DNA of 33,212 nucleotides from Myxococcota bacterium (GCA_028284955.1 JANQQS010000208.1:1-33212); one strand, 5' to 3'. Positions 15,394 through 25,324 are shown, numbered from the stretch's first letter. Numbers and translations: made by a program. The notes: generated from the letters alone by a model not told the origin.

Positions 15394-18033
15394 TCAGAAC
15401 TGAGCCAGGAGCTCATCCGCCTCATCATCGGAAAATGACATGCCCCACGATGCATCGTTCCCACTTCCGTTGCTGGGAGGACGGCCAACGTTGGCAGCAT
15501 TGGGCGCGGGGCTAGCGGGGCGTTGGGCGTTGGACGCCGCGTACGAGGACGTCGCATACGAAGCAGCCGAATGCGAGGAAGCCGCATACGAGGATGGGAG
15601 CGGGGGCGCCATGTGCGCCGCCTCCCGGCCGCCGAAGTTGAACTCCGCCACCATGCCCCGCATCGCTTCCGCCTGCCCTGACAGCTGCTCTGCCGCAGCT
15701 GCCGATTGCTCCGTGGTCGCCGCATTGTCCTGGGTAACCTGCGACATGGATTCCACCGCGGTGTTGATTTGGCTTACGCCTTCGCGTTGCTGCTCCGAAG
15801 CGGCTGCGATCTCCGCCATCACCTCGACCACTCTGCGTACTTGTCCGTTGATCTCTTGAAAGCTCTCTTCCACCTGTTGGTTGTACTGCACGCCGAGCTC
15901 TGCTTTACGAACCGATTCCTCGATGGTCCGGGTTGTGCTCTGAGCCGCTTCCGCGCTGCGCATGGCCAGGTTTCGAACTTCTTCTGCAACCACCGCGAAG
16001 CCCTTTCCGGCGTCTCCGGCGCGAGCCGCTTCGACGGCTGCGTTGAGCGCGAGGAGGTTGGTTTGAAATGCAATTTCATCGATCGTTTTGACGATCTTCG
16101 CGGTTTCATCCGCGCACGATTTGATATCCACAATCGATTCGGAGAGCGCTTTCATATGGCGTACGCCAGCGTCGGCGCTGGAGAGCGCGGCATCCGACAT
16201 CGCCCGCGCTTCCTGTGCGTTGGACGCGTTCTGCCCCGCCATCGACGCCATCTCTTGCAGGTTGCCGGTAACTTCTTCGAGCGAGCTCGCGTTGTCGGAT
16301 GCGGATTGCGCGAGCGATTGGCTGCCGGTCGTCACTTCGGTCGTTGCTTTGGAGACTTCTTCCGCAGCCCCCGAAATCCGACTCAGCGTGCCCTCAAGGT
16401 TGGTCACCGCGGTATTGAGCGCATTTTGAATATTCTGGAACGCACCGTGAAAGTTCCCTTGCATGCGCGCTTCCATGTCTCGATTGGCGAGCATGGTGAG
16501 CGTGGACTCCGCCTCTCGAAGAGGAGTCTCGACGGCCTGCATCATATCGTTTGCGCCAGCCAGAAGATCTCGAAACGCGCCGCGCTTGGAGTTCGCGTCG
16601 AGTCGCTTGGACAGATCACCCGCCGCGACGGCTTGAATAAGCCCCCGAATCTCCGCGACGACTTGCTCGAGCGTATCGCGCGCCGCAGCAAAATTGTGTG
16701 CCAAGACATCGTGATGCGAACGGGGCTCTACCTTCGCGTTCAAATCACCTTCACTGAGCGCCTGGGAAGCGCTCGCGATTCCTTGGCTGTAGTCCTTGAG
16801 CGTGCGGAGGGCGGCCGCAAGCTGGCCGATTTCGTCGGTGCCACGGTGAGTAACTTCGCAGTCAAGGTTGCCTTCCGCGAGTCGGTTCGACGCCTTCGCA
16901 AGCTCGACCAAAGGCAAGGCAATGCGTCGGCCCGACACCCATCCCCCCGCCGCGACGAGCAGCAACGCGGCCAGCGCGGTAAGACCGATCCGGCCCGTGA
17001 GTTGCCCGGCGGCACCGAGCGCCTCCGTTTCCTCTGCCCGAGCAAGCATGGCCCAGTTCATTCCTGGAAAACCAAGCGCGCCTTCGAGATGGCTGTACCC
17101 CGCGATCTGCCAGATCTCCTTGCGCGCGTGCAGCGAACGAATGTGGCCGTGTTTTCCGGCGACCGCTTCCTTCGCCGCTTCGACCCCGAGCTCTGCGAGA
17201 TTGAGGTTCATCAACACGTTCATGTCGTGGGGAACGGTTCGTTGGCCGGTGTGGGCTGGATCGTAGTCCACGATCACGCGTCCCACGCTGTCCAGAAGCG
17301 TCAACTCGACGTGCTCCAAACCTTCTTTGTTGAGCGAGTCGTAGGCCGCTTTGACGATATCTTCGACCAATGAAAAGCGCGTGCGATTGCTCCAGTAGGC
17401 GATGACTTCGCCAGCATCGTCATACACTGGCGCGGAAAAGCCCAGAGAGAGCGATGGGTCTCCGGGATAGGTCTGTTTTACGTCGGAATCGACATGAATG
17501 TCCTCGATGAATGTCCCATCGGAAACATCATTGCCCGGCGCGGTAAACGGCATTCGGGTAGTGAAGCTTCCCGCTTTGACGGCTCGAAACCAGTCCGCAT
17601 CGCGATAGCTCTTCTGAAACAGATTCTTGGAGTTGATAGAGCGACCATCCTGATCGCGTGTGTTGACGGCAATCACCTTGCCGTTCAGGTCAACCATGAT
17701 GGTGAGGTAGTAGATATCGTAGATATCTACGTATCGATTCATGGCCTGCACGATTGGGTTTTCTTCGCTGGCCTGGTACCAATGCTCTCGATCCAGCACC
17801 ACGCGGTTCGAGGCAAATGCCTGAACGTCGCCATACCGCTCAAATAGGTTTCGATCGATTTTGTCGGAGACTTCCCCAGCAATCCGCGCAAATCGGCTCG
17901 CGGTTTGCTCTTCTACCTCCTTCGCAGCGGAGATTGAAATCGCTCCAACGACCGCAACCGGCACAAAGCCAAATGCTACGAAGAGCAGCACCAGCTTTCC
18001 GGCAAGGCCGGTGGATGACAGTTTCTCCTTCAT
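15394..18033 (-). CDS. Methyl-accepting chemotaxis protein with dCache sensor and tandem HAMP-like domains
   Basis: The 879-residue receptor has TM1 at about 13-33, a periplasmic dCache-type sensor at about 40-335 ([23 protein letters not shown] in the membrane-distal module; [15 protein letters not shown] in the second), and TM2 at about 346-366. A classical HAMP (ending [10 protein letters not shown]) follows. Three further HAMP-like units (GDLNAKV, GDLSKRL, RDMEARM) precede the signalling coiled coil, whose tip contains [21 protein letters not shown]. The C-terminal tail (about 815-879) is Ala/Ser/Tyr-rich and disordered, ending LLAQF. It starts at an ATGA overlap with cheW. The ligand is unknown; dCache domains often bind amino acids or amines. 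Confidence 0.95.
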   Translation of the reverse strand: MKEKLSSTGLAGKLVLLFVAFGFVPVAVVGAISISAAKEVEEQTASRFARIAGEVSDKIDRNLFERYGDVQAFASNRVVLDREHWYQASEENPIVQAMNRYVDIYDIYYLTIMVDLNGKVIAVNTRDQDGRSINSKNLFQKSYRDADWFRAVKAGSFTTRMPFTAPGNDVSDGTFIEDIHVDSDVKQTYPGDPSLSLGFSAPVYDDAGEVIAYWSNRTRFSLVEDIVKAAYDSLNKEGLEHVELTLLDSVGRVIVDYDPAHTGQRTVPHDMNVLMNLNLAELGVEAAKEAVAGKHGHIRSLHARKEIWQIAGYSHLEGALGFPGMNWAMLARAEETEALGAAGQLTGRIGLTALAALLLVAAGGWVSGRRIALPLVELAKASNRLAEGNLDCEVTHRGTDEIGQLAAALRTLKDYSQGIASASQALSEGDLNAKVEPRSHHDVLAHNFAAARDTLEQVVAEIRGLIQAVAAGDLSKRLDANSKRGAFRDLLAGANDMMQAVETPLREAESTLTMLANRDMEARMQGNFHGAFQNIQNALNTAVTNLEGTLSRISGAAEEVSKATTEVTTGSQSLAQSASDNASSLEEVTGNLQEMASMAGQNASNAQEARAMSDAALSSADAGVRHMKALSESIVDIKSCADETAKIVKTIDEIAFQTNLLALNAAVEAARAGDAGKGFAVVAEEVRNLAMRSAEAAQSTTRTIEESVRKAELGVQYNQQVEESFQEINGQVRRVVEVMAEIAAASEQQREGVSQINTAVESMSQVTQDNAATTEQSAAAAEQLSGQAEAMRGMVAEFNFGGREAAHMAPPLPSSYAASSHSAASYATSSYAASNAQRPASPAPNAANVGRPPSNGSGNDASWGMSFSDDEADELLAQF

Positions 18034-18545
18034 GACTCCCCCTCTTCCAGCTCCGAGTCGTGCCCCGCACGTCTGAGTTGAACCACCTCGTCGGTAGACA
18101 GCACCCGTTCAATGTCGAGCAGCAACCGCACTTGTCCGCCCGTCTTTCCTACGCCCAGCAAAAAGTCGGTGTTCACCGCATCTCCGAAATGAGGCGCATC
18201 CTCAACATGTGACGCAGAAACGGACACCACCTCCGACACGGAATCCACCACGATGCCCACATCCACCCCGTGGCTGCGAACCACGATGATGCAGGTTTGC
18301 GGCGTATCTTCCGCCACGCTCATGTCGAACTTGCGACGGAGATCGACGATGGGAATGATGCTGCCGCGCAGGTTCACGACCCCGCGAACGAAGTGAGGTG
18401 TACGAGGAACTCGCGTAATGCCCAACAAACCAAGAATCTCCTGAACCTTCTCGATTCGGATTCCATACTCCTCCGCGTCGAGCATGAACGTGAGGTACTT
18501 TCCAGCGCGAGAGTCTTCTTGAGCCTCGGTCGCGGGTTCAGTCAT
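18030..18545 (-). CDS. cheW: Chemotaxis scaffold protein CheW
   Basis: The 171-residue protein has the SH3-like CheW fold motifs: [51 protein letters not shown] and [21 protein letters not shown]. It bridges receptor and CheA in the array. The C-terminus is acidic. It lies 25 bp downstream of cheA and overlaps the receptor start by 4 nt (ATGA). Length is typical. Confidence 0.96.
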   Translation of the reverse strand: MTEPATEAQEDSRAGKYLTFMLDAEEYGIRIEKVQEILGLLGITRVPRTPHFVRGVVNLRGSIIPIVDLRRKFDMSVAEDTPQTCIIVVRSHGVDVGIVVDSVSEVVSVSASHVEDAPHFGDAVNTDFLLGVGKTGGQVRLLLDIERVLSTDEVVQLRRAGHDSELEEGES

Positions 18546-18570
18546 CTTCCTCCCTCCATATCGTGCAAAA

Positions 18571-20751
18571 TCATGCGGTCACCGCGGGGGTTTGACGGGC
18601 CAAGGTGAGCAAACCGGCGGTGTCCACAATCAGGCCGACGCGGCCATCCGCCAAAATGGCTCCACCACTCAACCCCAAGATGGTTCCAATCCCGTCGCCG
18701 AGCGATTTGATCACGACCTGCTGTTGATCGAGCAGCTCATCGACCAGCAATGCGCACTGCCCCTCTCCGTCGCCGACCACCACCGCCAACGCTTGGGACG
18801 AGTCGTCGATCGCGCCTTCGACTTCGAAGAGGCGGCTGAGCCGGAACAAGGGTATCGGAGCCCCACGAAGAGTAAGCAATTCTCCTCGAGAAGACACCGT
18901 CGTCAGCATGCTCGGCTCAGGCCGCAAGCTGCTTTGAATATCGGTGGTTGGAATCAAGTAACGCTCCTGACCCACCCGCACCAGCATGCCGTCGGTGATT
19001 GCCAAGGTGAGCGGCAAATTGATGGTGAAGGTCGTTCCCTCTCCAAGCTCAGACGCAATATCAATGCGCCCTCCAAGCGCCGCGACATTGCTCCGCACAA
19101 CGTCCATGCCCACGCCGCGCCCGGACACATCGGAAACCTTCTCCGCGGTCGACAAGCCGGCCTCGAACACCAGTTGAAACGCTTCCGCATCGGTTATCGT
19201 GCGAGCCCGATCCGCGGTGATCACGCCGTTTTTCACCGCCTTATCGACCAACCGATTGCGATCGAGCCCCCCGCCATCGTCAGAAAGCTCTACGACCACA
19301 TTGCCACCCGAGTTGTAGGCTGCGATCTGAACTCGCCCGATCGGATGCTTGCCTCGCTCTTCTCGTCTCTCGGGCGTTTCGACTCCATGGTCGACGGAGT
19401 TGCGCACCATGTGAATCAGCGGATCGGCAAGCGACTCCACCATGTTGCGATCGATTTCGGTGTCGTCACCCACCGTGACAAACTCAACCGACTTGCCCTG
19501 CCGCTGAGCAACATCGCGCACCACGCGCTGGAGTTTCTTGAACGTCGCTCGAAACGGGACCATACGCAGACCCATGCTCAAGTCTTGAAGCTCCCGCACA
19601 ATCTTGCTGACGTGGGTCACCTTGCGCTGCGCTTCCCGACCTCCTTTGGCGATTGCGGCGTCTTCGCGCACCATCGCGTGGGCGATGACCAGCTCGCCGA
19701 CCATGTCGATGAGTTGGTCGAGCCGTTCGCTGCGCATGCGAATCCACTGCCCGTCTTCAGCCGACGTCGCTTTCTTCGGTCGGGCGGCGCGAGCGGGTTG
19801 GCTTCTTCCGTCAGACAGCCCCGAACGCGCGTGCGCACCCACTCCGTGCGCCTCAGGGTCTTCCAAGATCGACCGAAGCTGGTAGTACCCCTCTGGCGCC
19901 TCGGCTTTCTCACCACGCAGCGCCGCAGACACCGCTTCCCCGAGCTCCTTGAGCATGTCCGAAGACTGAAGGGCCAAGTCCGCGTATCCGCCAACGCACC
20001 GAATCTTGCCAGAGCGCATGCGGTCGAGCAGGTGCTCCGCCAAATGCGCGAACTTCGAAACCGCGTCGAGCTCGACCATCGCGGCCACACCCTTCACGGT
20101 GTGAAACGCGCGAAATACTGTATCGATGGCCTCCCGGTCTTCCGGATTTTCCTCGAGCTCCAGCAGCGCGCCCTCCGCGCCTTCGCAGTATTCGCGGACT
20201 TCCCCAACGAACTCCTCCACCAGTTCGTCGCCGGGCTCGACCTGAATAAATGGCTCGTCAGACGACGCTTCGGCATCGGGCGGATCGGCTGGTTCGTCGC
20301 TCGAGTCGGACACGCCATCCTCATCTGGTGACTCTGAATCTCGCGCCGCTTCCGCCGCAGGGGGCGGTGTCGATTCCGACGTGGCCGCGGAATCGGGCGT
20401 AGATTCAGGGCTCTCCTCAGCTGCACGGTCCGATTCGGTCGCCGCCCGGACCAACCTCGCCGCCGCCGAAATCAACATCGGCCCGTGGGCCGCGCCATCT
20501 GGCGCAAGAACCGTGCGAAGCTTCGTGGCGGCGGACTTCAGAAGCGCGGGAACCGCCGGTCCAGACCCATCCGCTTTTCGCTCCTCGGCCTGCAATTCCA
20601 GTGCAGAAACAACCTCTTCCAGCTCGTCGCGGTCTTCCGGTTCGAGCTGGACAAGCAAACTGACGATTTCTTCAATCGTCATTGCCGTATCTGCCCCGTT
20701 CCGCAGTAGCGATTGCCCATCGCCAGTACAATCGGTGGAGAATCGCGGCAT
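18571..20751 (-). CDS. cheA: Chemotaxis histidine kinase CheA
   Basis: With the start at 20751 the protein has 726 residues. Residues 25-105 are a helical N-terminal region I do not recognise, then an acidic Ser/Asp/Glu/Pro linker to about 170. The Hpt (P1) domain has its phospho-His at about 217 in FRAFHTVKG. No CheY-binding P2 domain is evident. P3 dimerisation has ERLDQLIDMVGELVIAHAMV; P4 ATPase has HMVRNSVDHGVE, DDGGGLD and DVSGRGVGMDVV; the P5 CheW-like domain ends the protein. ATG 20751 is chosen because AGGGGG lies 4 nt upstream; ATG 20682 (MTIEEIV) would remove 23 residues and is quite possible. It heads the leftward operon and has a terminator-like palindrome in its upstream region. 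Confidence 0.96.
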   Translation of the reverse strand: MPRFSTDCTGDGQSLLRNGADTAMTIEEIVSLLVQLEPEDRDELEEVVSALELQAEERKADGSGPAVPALLKSAATKLRTVLAPDGAAHGPMLISAAARLVRAATESDRAAEESPESTPDSAATSESTPPPAAEAARDSESPDEDGVSDSSDEPADPPDAEASSDEPFIQVEPGDELVEEFVGEVREYCEGAEGALLELEENPEDREAIDTVFRAFHTVKGVAAMVELDAVSKFAHLAEHLLDRMRSGKIRCVGGYADLALQSSDMLKELGEAVSAALRGEKAEAPEGYYQLRSILEDPEAHGVGAHARSGLSDGRSQPARAARPKKATSAEDGQWIRMRSERLDQLIDMVGELVIAHAMVREDAAIAKGGREAQRKVTHVSKIVRELQDLSMGLRMVPFRATFKKLQRVVRDVAQRQGKSVEFVTVGDDTEIDRNMVESLADPLIHMVRNSVDHGVETPERREERGKHPIGRVQIAAYNSGGNVVVELSDDGGGLDRNRLVDKAVKNGVITADRARTITDAEAFQLVFEAGLSTAEKVSDVSGRGVGMDVVRSNVAALGGRIDIASELGEGTTFTINLPLTLAITDGMLVRVGQERYLIPTTDIQSSLRPEPSMLTTVSSRGELLTLRGAPIPLFRLSRLFEVEGAIDDSSQALAVVVGDGEGQCALLVDELLDQQQVVIKSLGDGIGTILGLSGGAILADGRVGLIVDTAGLLTLARQTPAVTA

Positions 20752-20911
20752 TTTACCCCCTATCGGAGATCGCGATGAAGCGCGGTCTGCTTTCGACGCT
20801 TCGCTGCGGCGGTGACTTTTGGAGCCCACGAAGAATGGCGAGAAGCGCAACCGCGGCGTGACCTATCGCCAGTTCTCGTGTCGCTCCATGTTTTGCGAAC
20901 TGTTGCTTTCC

Positions 20912-20935
20912 AAAAAAGTCACCTTGCAAGGTGAC
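20912..20935 (-). terminator. Perfect 18-bp palindrome with T6 tail, upstream of cheA
   Basis: GTCACCTTGCAAGGTGAC (20918-20935) is perfectly palindromic. On the minus strand it is followed directly by TTTTTT (complement of 20912-20917), giving the form of an intrinsic terminator: 7-bp stem, TGCA loop, U-tract. It faces into the che operon from 161 bp upstream of the cheA start. It could be an attenuator in the che leader, a barrier to antisense transcription from the kinase gene, or an operator between the divergent units. Confidence 0.6.
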
Positions 20936-21002
20936 GACACAAGGTAAAAGGCGATACTCTCCTATTGAGGAAAACTGAGGTTCCTAGCCACCGAACGCAG
21001 AC

Positions 21003-23363
21003 ATGGAATTTCTGGAAGATGTCACCGTCAAAATGTCGCTCGGGCTGCTCATCGTCCGGCTAGAGGAAGCGGATAGTGAACGCAGCTTCAAGATTGCCTT
21101 TGCAAACAAGGCGGCCGGCCGCGCGACGGAGCGTGAGTTCACCTCAACCGTCGGAATGTGGTTGGGCGAAGCGTTTCCGGCACTTTGCAGCCGACCACTG
21201 CAGACGGCATACGAACGAGCGCTAGCCACGGGGCAGCCAGAGCACCTCGGTCAGATCGTGCACAGCGATCCACCAGCTCGAGAATCCGTATTCGAAGTGG
21301 AAGCGATCCCGCTCGATGCGGCAACCGTCGCGATCTTGTTTAAGAACGCCACGAAGCAGTTCGAAGCGGAAGCGCGCGCCACCGAACTTGGCCGCGCTAA
21401 AAAGAAAGCTGACAGCGCCAGCAAGGCGAAGAGCGAATTCATCGCAAACCTAAACCACGAAATCCGCACGCCCATGAACGGAGTGATGTCGATGGTTCAC
21501 GCGCTGAGAACGACGGAGCTAACTCCGCGACAGCGCGATTGCATTGACATTATTGAGACATCCGGCGAAGCGATGATCTCGTTGGTCGATAGTGTGCTTG
21601 ATCTTTCGAAAATCGAAGCTGGAAAAATGTGCCTCGAGTACGCAGACACAAACTGCAGGAGGCTCACCCGAAATGTCGTGCGCATCTTTCAGCAGAGCTG
21701 CGCCGACAAAGATGTGGCTTTGAACCTTTCGATCGACGCGGAGGTTCCGACATTCGTTTCGTTGGACCGGAACCGAGTCCGGCAGGTTCTCACCAACCTG
21801 ATTGGCAACGCGGTGAAATTCACCGAACAGGGACACGTCACAGTTCGGCTAACGGCAAACGACCGGAACGCGCGCGGGGTCATGCTTCGCTTCGAGATCA
21901 GCGACAGCGGTATCGGTATTGCGGAACAAGACCGAGAACGGATGTTCGAACCCTTCACCCAGGTCGATTCATCGGCCACCAGGGATTTCGAAGGATCCGG
22001 CTTGGGCCTAACCATTAGCCAGCGATTCGTGGAAGTGATGGCGGGCACGATTGGCGTCGAGAGCAAAATTGGCGTCGGGTCGACGTTTTGGTTTGAACTG
22101 CCCGCGCGCCTCGCCACCCCAATCAACGCAGATTCTGCGTTCACGCGGGCCTTGGATGGCCAGGCGATTCTTGCCTACGGGACCAGCGAATCGTTTCACC
22201 ACCTCGTAGAAGATTTGGAAATCTACGGATCGGTGGTGACGGCAGTCAATACTCCAGCGGATTTTGTCGATCACTTGCTGACCGTCGACTCGATGTACAC
22301 GCTCGCGGTGGTTGATCACCACACCCCCGACATTCAGGGGGCGCTCCTCGGCCGCTTCGTCCGGCAGCATCCATCGCTTCAGGATATTCCCCTGGTGCTA
22401 TGGTCGAACTCGCGGAAGAAGGAAACCGATCACGCGCAGCGCGCTGGGTTCAGCGCCTTCGTGGTGGCGACGACACCGATCGAACAGGTTCTGGAAACGT
22501 TCGCATCGTTGATCTCGAGCCCTCCGTCGTCGTTTGTCGCGGTCGGCGAACCCAACGAAGTCGGCAACGGGTCGTCGACTCTCTCCTCCGCCCGAGTGCT
22601 CGTGGTCGAAGACATGGAGCTAAACCGCGCAGCCTGCGTTCGTTTGCTCGAATCGATCGGCTACAACTCGGACACCGCCCGAGATGGCTACGAAGGCCTC
22701 GAAGCCGCGTCACGCACTCGCTACGACGCCATTTTGATGGACTGCCAAATGCCGCGTCTGGATGGATGTGAAACCACGCGGCGCATCCGCAAGAGCGAAG
22801 AAGGCTCGGACCACCACACCCCGATCGTCGCACTCACCGCGCACGCGACCCTCGAACACCGACAGGAGTGCTTTCAAGCGGGAATGGACGCCTATCTGGT
22901 CAAACCAATCGACCCGATCGAAATGCAAAAAACGCTCGCCGCGCAAATCTGGCTCCGCGACTACGCAAGTCGCCTGAGCGCGTTCGACCCCTATTCGGCG
23001 CTGCGTAGGGTGGGCGGAAAACCCGAATCGCTGTCCGCCATGGCGCACGGATTCTTGCAGAGCATTCCCGGACGAATCGATTCGCTCGTTCGCGCCATTG
23101 ACGCGGGAAACCTGGTGGAGGCTCAAAAGCAGGCACACGGGATTCGAGGGGCCGCAGCGAGTCTGTCCGCCAATACGCTGCGAGATGGGCTCAGAAAAGC
23201 CGAGGAGGCTGCGGAACGAGGCAACGCGGAGGCACTGAAGAACGCGCTTCCGGAAATCGTTCGGGAGTTTCAACACGTGCATTCGGTGTTTGAAGAGCTC
23301 ACGAAATCAGTGCGAAATAACGAGAGTCTGGCGCCGGCTCGCATCCGGAGCGCAGCGTCGTGA
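21003..23363 (+). CDS. Hybrid sensor histidine kinase with two receiver-like domains and Hpt
   Basis: The 786-residue cytoplasmic protein has, in order: a PAS-like region (about 5-118); a helix leading to HisKA with phospho-His152 in NLNHEIRTPMNG; an ATPase domain (LIGNAVKFTEQG, SDSGIGI, GSGLGLTI); a degenerate receiver (about 380-510) whose usual Asp region reads LAVVDHHTPD; an intact receiver (LVVEDMELNR, phospho-acceptor in ILMDCQMPRLDG, LTAHA, VKPID); and a C-terminal Hpt with His in QKQAHGIRGAAASL. No membrane segment is seen, so the signal is internal. ATG 21003 has no strong ribosome site. It is divergent from cheA and 12 bp upstream of a single-domain regulator, a layout expected for a His-Asp-His-Asp phosphorelay. 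Confidence 0.93.
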   Translation: MEFLEDVTVKMSLGLLIVRLEEADSERSFKIAFANKAAGRATEREFTSTVGMWLGEAFPALCSRPLQTAYERALATGQPEHLGQIVHSDPPARESVFEVEAIPLDAATVAILFKNATKQFEAEARATELGRAKKKADSASKAKSEFIANLNHEIRTPMNGVMSMVHALRTTELTPRQRDCIDIIETSGEAMISLVDSVLDLSKIEAGKMCLEYADTNCRRLTRNVVRIFQQSCADKDVALNLSIDAEVPTFVSLDRNRVRQVLTNLIGNAVKFTEQGHVTVRLTANDRNARGVMLRFEISDSGIGIAEQDRERMFEPFTQVDSSATRDFEGSGLGLTISQRFVEVMAGTIGVESKIGVGSTFWFELPARLATPINADSAFTRALDGQAILAYGTSESFHHLVEDLEIYGSVVTAVNTPADFVDHLLTVDSMYTLAVVDHHTPDIQGALLGRFVRQHPSLQDIPLVLWSNSRKKETDHAQRAGFSAFVVATTPIEQVLETFASLISSPPSSFVAVGEPNEVGNGSSTLSSARVLVVEDMELNRAACVRLLESIGYNSDTARDGYEGLEAASRTRYDAILMDCQMPRLDGCETTRRIRKSEEGSDHHTPIVALTAHATLEHRQECFQAGMDAYLVKPIDPIEMQKTLAAQIWLRDYASRLSAFDPYSALRRVGGKPESLSAMAHGFLQSIPGRIDSLVRAIDAGNLVEAQKQAHGIRGAAASLSANTLRDGLRKAEEAAERGNAEALKNALPEIVREFQHVHSVFEELTKSVRNNESLAPARIRSAAS

Positions 23364-23375
23364 GGGGAGGCGCAG

Positions 23376-23801
23376 ATGCGTAGTCTCGTCATCGAAGATG
23401 ATTTTGTTGCGCGATGCTTGTTGGTTCAGCACCTGCGGCCATACGGGACATGCGACGAAGCGACGACCGGAGAGGAAGGAATCGCTGCCGTAGTCGGTGC
23501 AATCGAGAAAGACCACCCGTACGACCTGATCGTGATCGACATTATGTTGCCCCAACTCAGCGGTGGCGCGGTGCTCAAGAAAATCCGCGAAATTGAGAAA
23601 GCGAACCAAACCGACGATGACGCGCCGCGATCCAAGATCATCATGGCAACCTCACTTGACGCGCGAACATCGCGAACCGCCGCCTTTCGCTGGGAATGCG
23701 ATGCCTATCTGACGAAGCCCATCGACCTCTCTACGCTCACGCTAGAGCTGCACAAGTTGGGCTTGATCGACGACGAATCAGACCCAAGCTGGTCGATGTA
23801 G
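23376..23801 (+). CDS. Single-domain response regulator, probable target of the hybrid kinase
   Basis: The 141-residue receiver has the acidic pair in LVIEDDFVAR, phospho-acceptor in LIVIDIMLPQLSGG, Thr/Ser in MATSLD and Lys in YLTKPIDLSTL. There is no DNA-binding or enzymatic output. It follows the hybrid kinase by 12 bp with a strong GGGGAGG ribosome site, so the two are surely co-transcribed, and it is the natural acceptor for the kinase's Hpt domain. The insertion EKANQTDDDAPRSK lengthens the loop before the Thr strand. Confidence 0.9.
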   Translation: MRSLVIEDDFVARCLLVQHLRPYGTCDEATTGEEGIAAVVGAIEKDHPYDLIVIDIMLPQLSGGAVLKKIREIEKANQTDDDAPRSKIIMATSLDARTSRTAAFRWECDAYLTKPIDLSTLTLELHKLGLIDDESDPSWSM

Positions 23802-24006
23802 CTACTCTGCAACCCAGAATAGCCCTCCCGGAATGAGCGCCGGAGTCCGCTTGTTCGCTTGTTCAAATTCGCTCATGAACTAAGGCCTGTAGCCCTCGCT
23901 GGGGTCTTCTGGCACAGCCTCGAAGGCCTCAGCGGCCCGCCATTTCCTTAATGATTACAGGGGTAAATACGTGGAGCGAGTTTTGCATCCGAGGTCTACA
24001 GATGCC

Positions 24007-25302
24007 ATGCACCACAAGCTAGCAACCTGCTTTAGAATGTGTCTCGCGCTCGGCGGCGTGGGCGGATTGGTCGGCGCGGCGAACCTCGGGTGCGTCGCTG
24101 GCGAGGTATCCAGCACGGCTGGCTCGTCCAACCGTACGGAGGAAGAGGACGGGGGCGCCGAAGAAGCACCGCGAGACCCCTGCGTGGACGGCTCGCGGTC
24201 GTTCACTCCCATCGCCATCGAAGCCGCCGCGCCGGAAGGTATTGACGTGCGCCATTTGGGCCGTCCCCTCGACGCCAACTTCGCGTTTCTTTCCGGCCCC
24301 GACGGAGAAACGCTCTTTCCCGAAGGCGATGTGTTCACTTCGCCTGCGGACACCATTTACCACCGCGCCGTAGAGTTCGATAACTCCCGCAGTTTCAGCG
24401 CGCACGCCAGCGCCTGGGGCATCACGGTAGGTGGCGGAACCGGGGGCTCGCGTCGCTACGTCGCATATCAGGCCGTTCAAACCCGAGACGTTCGCTCCAT
24501 CGAGGACACCACCCAGATTCGGACCGCGCCGAAACAGGCAGTCTGGTACCTCTCCAAAATTCACTACGGACACAGCTACGACTTGGTAATTTCCGGAGAA
24601 GCCAACTCGTTTCATGTAAGCGTCAAAGCGAGCTTCTTTGGCCTCTTCGGAGGCGGAATGAAAGCATTCGCCGAATCGCATAGCTTGGATGTCAGAGCGA
24701 TCGGCCGAGGGCTGAAACCGAAGAGCGACGACGCGATCTTTGCCCGGTCGGAGGACGAAATCCGCGAAGCGTATACCCTCTCCGGCGACCCGGTGCCTAT
24801 TCTTGTGGAGTACCGCAGCATCCCTGCGGCGTGCATCCCCGGGGGAGAGCCCATCGAGTGGAAAAACCCACTGCGGGCGCAGATCGACTTCAAGGAAATC
24901 GATATCTATCGCCGCGGGGACCGAACCTGGAATCTCGATGCGCGATGTCGCGTCAACGAACGCGAAGTTCGGCTCAACGATCCGATCGTGTGGGCAAGCA
25001 AGGGGAGCATTTGCGACAACCGAGTGAGCGGTCGAGGCCCCCAAGGCGACGGCAACTACTGCCGGTTTGATCTCGGATGGAGCACCGTGATCGACGTCAT
25101 ACCGGGAGAAATCATTCGCTGCGGCGTCGAAGGCCGAGCGTTGCCCGACGACGACGCAGTCGACTACGCTGAGTTCGAATACACGGTCATGGAAGAAAAC
25201 GAGCCCGTCTCAGACCGCGTCGGCACCGGCAACTCCCACACCGAATACTGGATGAACTACGACATCAACTTTGTTCCCTACGAACAAAACAACGTCGAAT
25301 AG
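24007..25302 (+). CDS. Secreted lipoprotein, possible cholesterol-dependent-cytolysin-like (MACPF/CDC superfamily)
   Basis: The 431-residue product has a signal peptide with lipobox NLGC (Cys29) and an acidic linker (EEEDGGAEE, about 44-52). Residues about 175-280 resemble the core of thiol-activated cytolysins in order and spacing: VWYLSKIHYGHSYDLVISGE (compare the YVSSVxYGRTVFVKFET strand of that family), VSVKASFFGLF, a VRAIGRG segment where cytolysins have VVLGG, and VPILVEYRSIP where they have YPISYTSVFL. The C-terminal part (about 285-431) is beta-rich with a few Cys. I place it with CDC-like proteins by pattern alone; the canonical undecapeptide is absent. ATG 24007 is preferred; a GTG at 23971 with GGGG upstream would add 12 residues. 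If right, this is a membrane-anchored pore former or a decayed relative. Confidence 0.6.
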   Translation: MHHKLATCFRMCLALGGVGGLVGAANLGCVAGEVSSTAGSSNRTEEEDGGAEEAPRDPCVDGSRSFTPIAIEAAAPEGIDVRHLGRPLDANFAFLSGPDGETLFPEGDVFTSPADTIYHRAVEFDNSRSFSAHASAWGITVGGGTGGSRRYVAYQAVQTRDVRSIEDTTQIRTAPKQAVWYLSKIHYGHSYDLVISGEANSFHVSVKASFFGLFGGGMKAFAESHSLDVRAIGRGLKPKSDDAIFARSEDEIREAYTLSGDPVPILVEYRSIPAACIPGGEPIEWKNPLRAQIDFKEIDIYRRGDRTWNLDARCRVNEREVRLNDPIVWASKGSICDNRVSGRGPQGDGNYCRFDLGWSTVIDVIPGEIIRCGVEGRALPDDDAVDYAEFEYTVMEENEPVSDRVGTGNSHTEYWMNYDINFVPYEQNNVE

Positions 25303-25317
25303 AAACAACGTCGAATA
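25287..25317. repeat. 16-bp-period duplication across a stop codon
   Basis: AAACAACGTCGAATA occurs at 25287-25301 and again at 25303-25317. It duplicates the last codons and stop region of the cytolysin-like lipoprotein gene. Confidence 0.8.
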
Positions 25318-25324
25318 ACCTTGC

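Noticed and set aside
15394-15420. C-terminal LLAQF of the chemoreceptor as a CheR-docking pentapeptide
   Set aside because: The docking consensus has an aromatic residue at its second position (as in NWETF), which is absent here.
15706-17373. Long plus-strand open frame (555 codons) opposite the chemoreceptor gene
   Set aside because: It is a codon-bias shadow of the receptor: Arg/Gly/Leu-rich with no family motifs, while the minus strand encodes a complete dCache-HAMP-MCP protein.
18592-20331. Long plus-strand open frame opposite cheA
   Set aside because: The minus strand carries all CheA domains; the plus frame shows only His/Arg-rich antisense sequence and no ribosome site.
23912-23928. 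Second sigma-54-like TGGCAC before the cytolysin-like gene
   Set aside because: The GC of the -12 element is missing at the required spacing.
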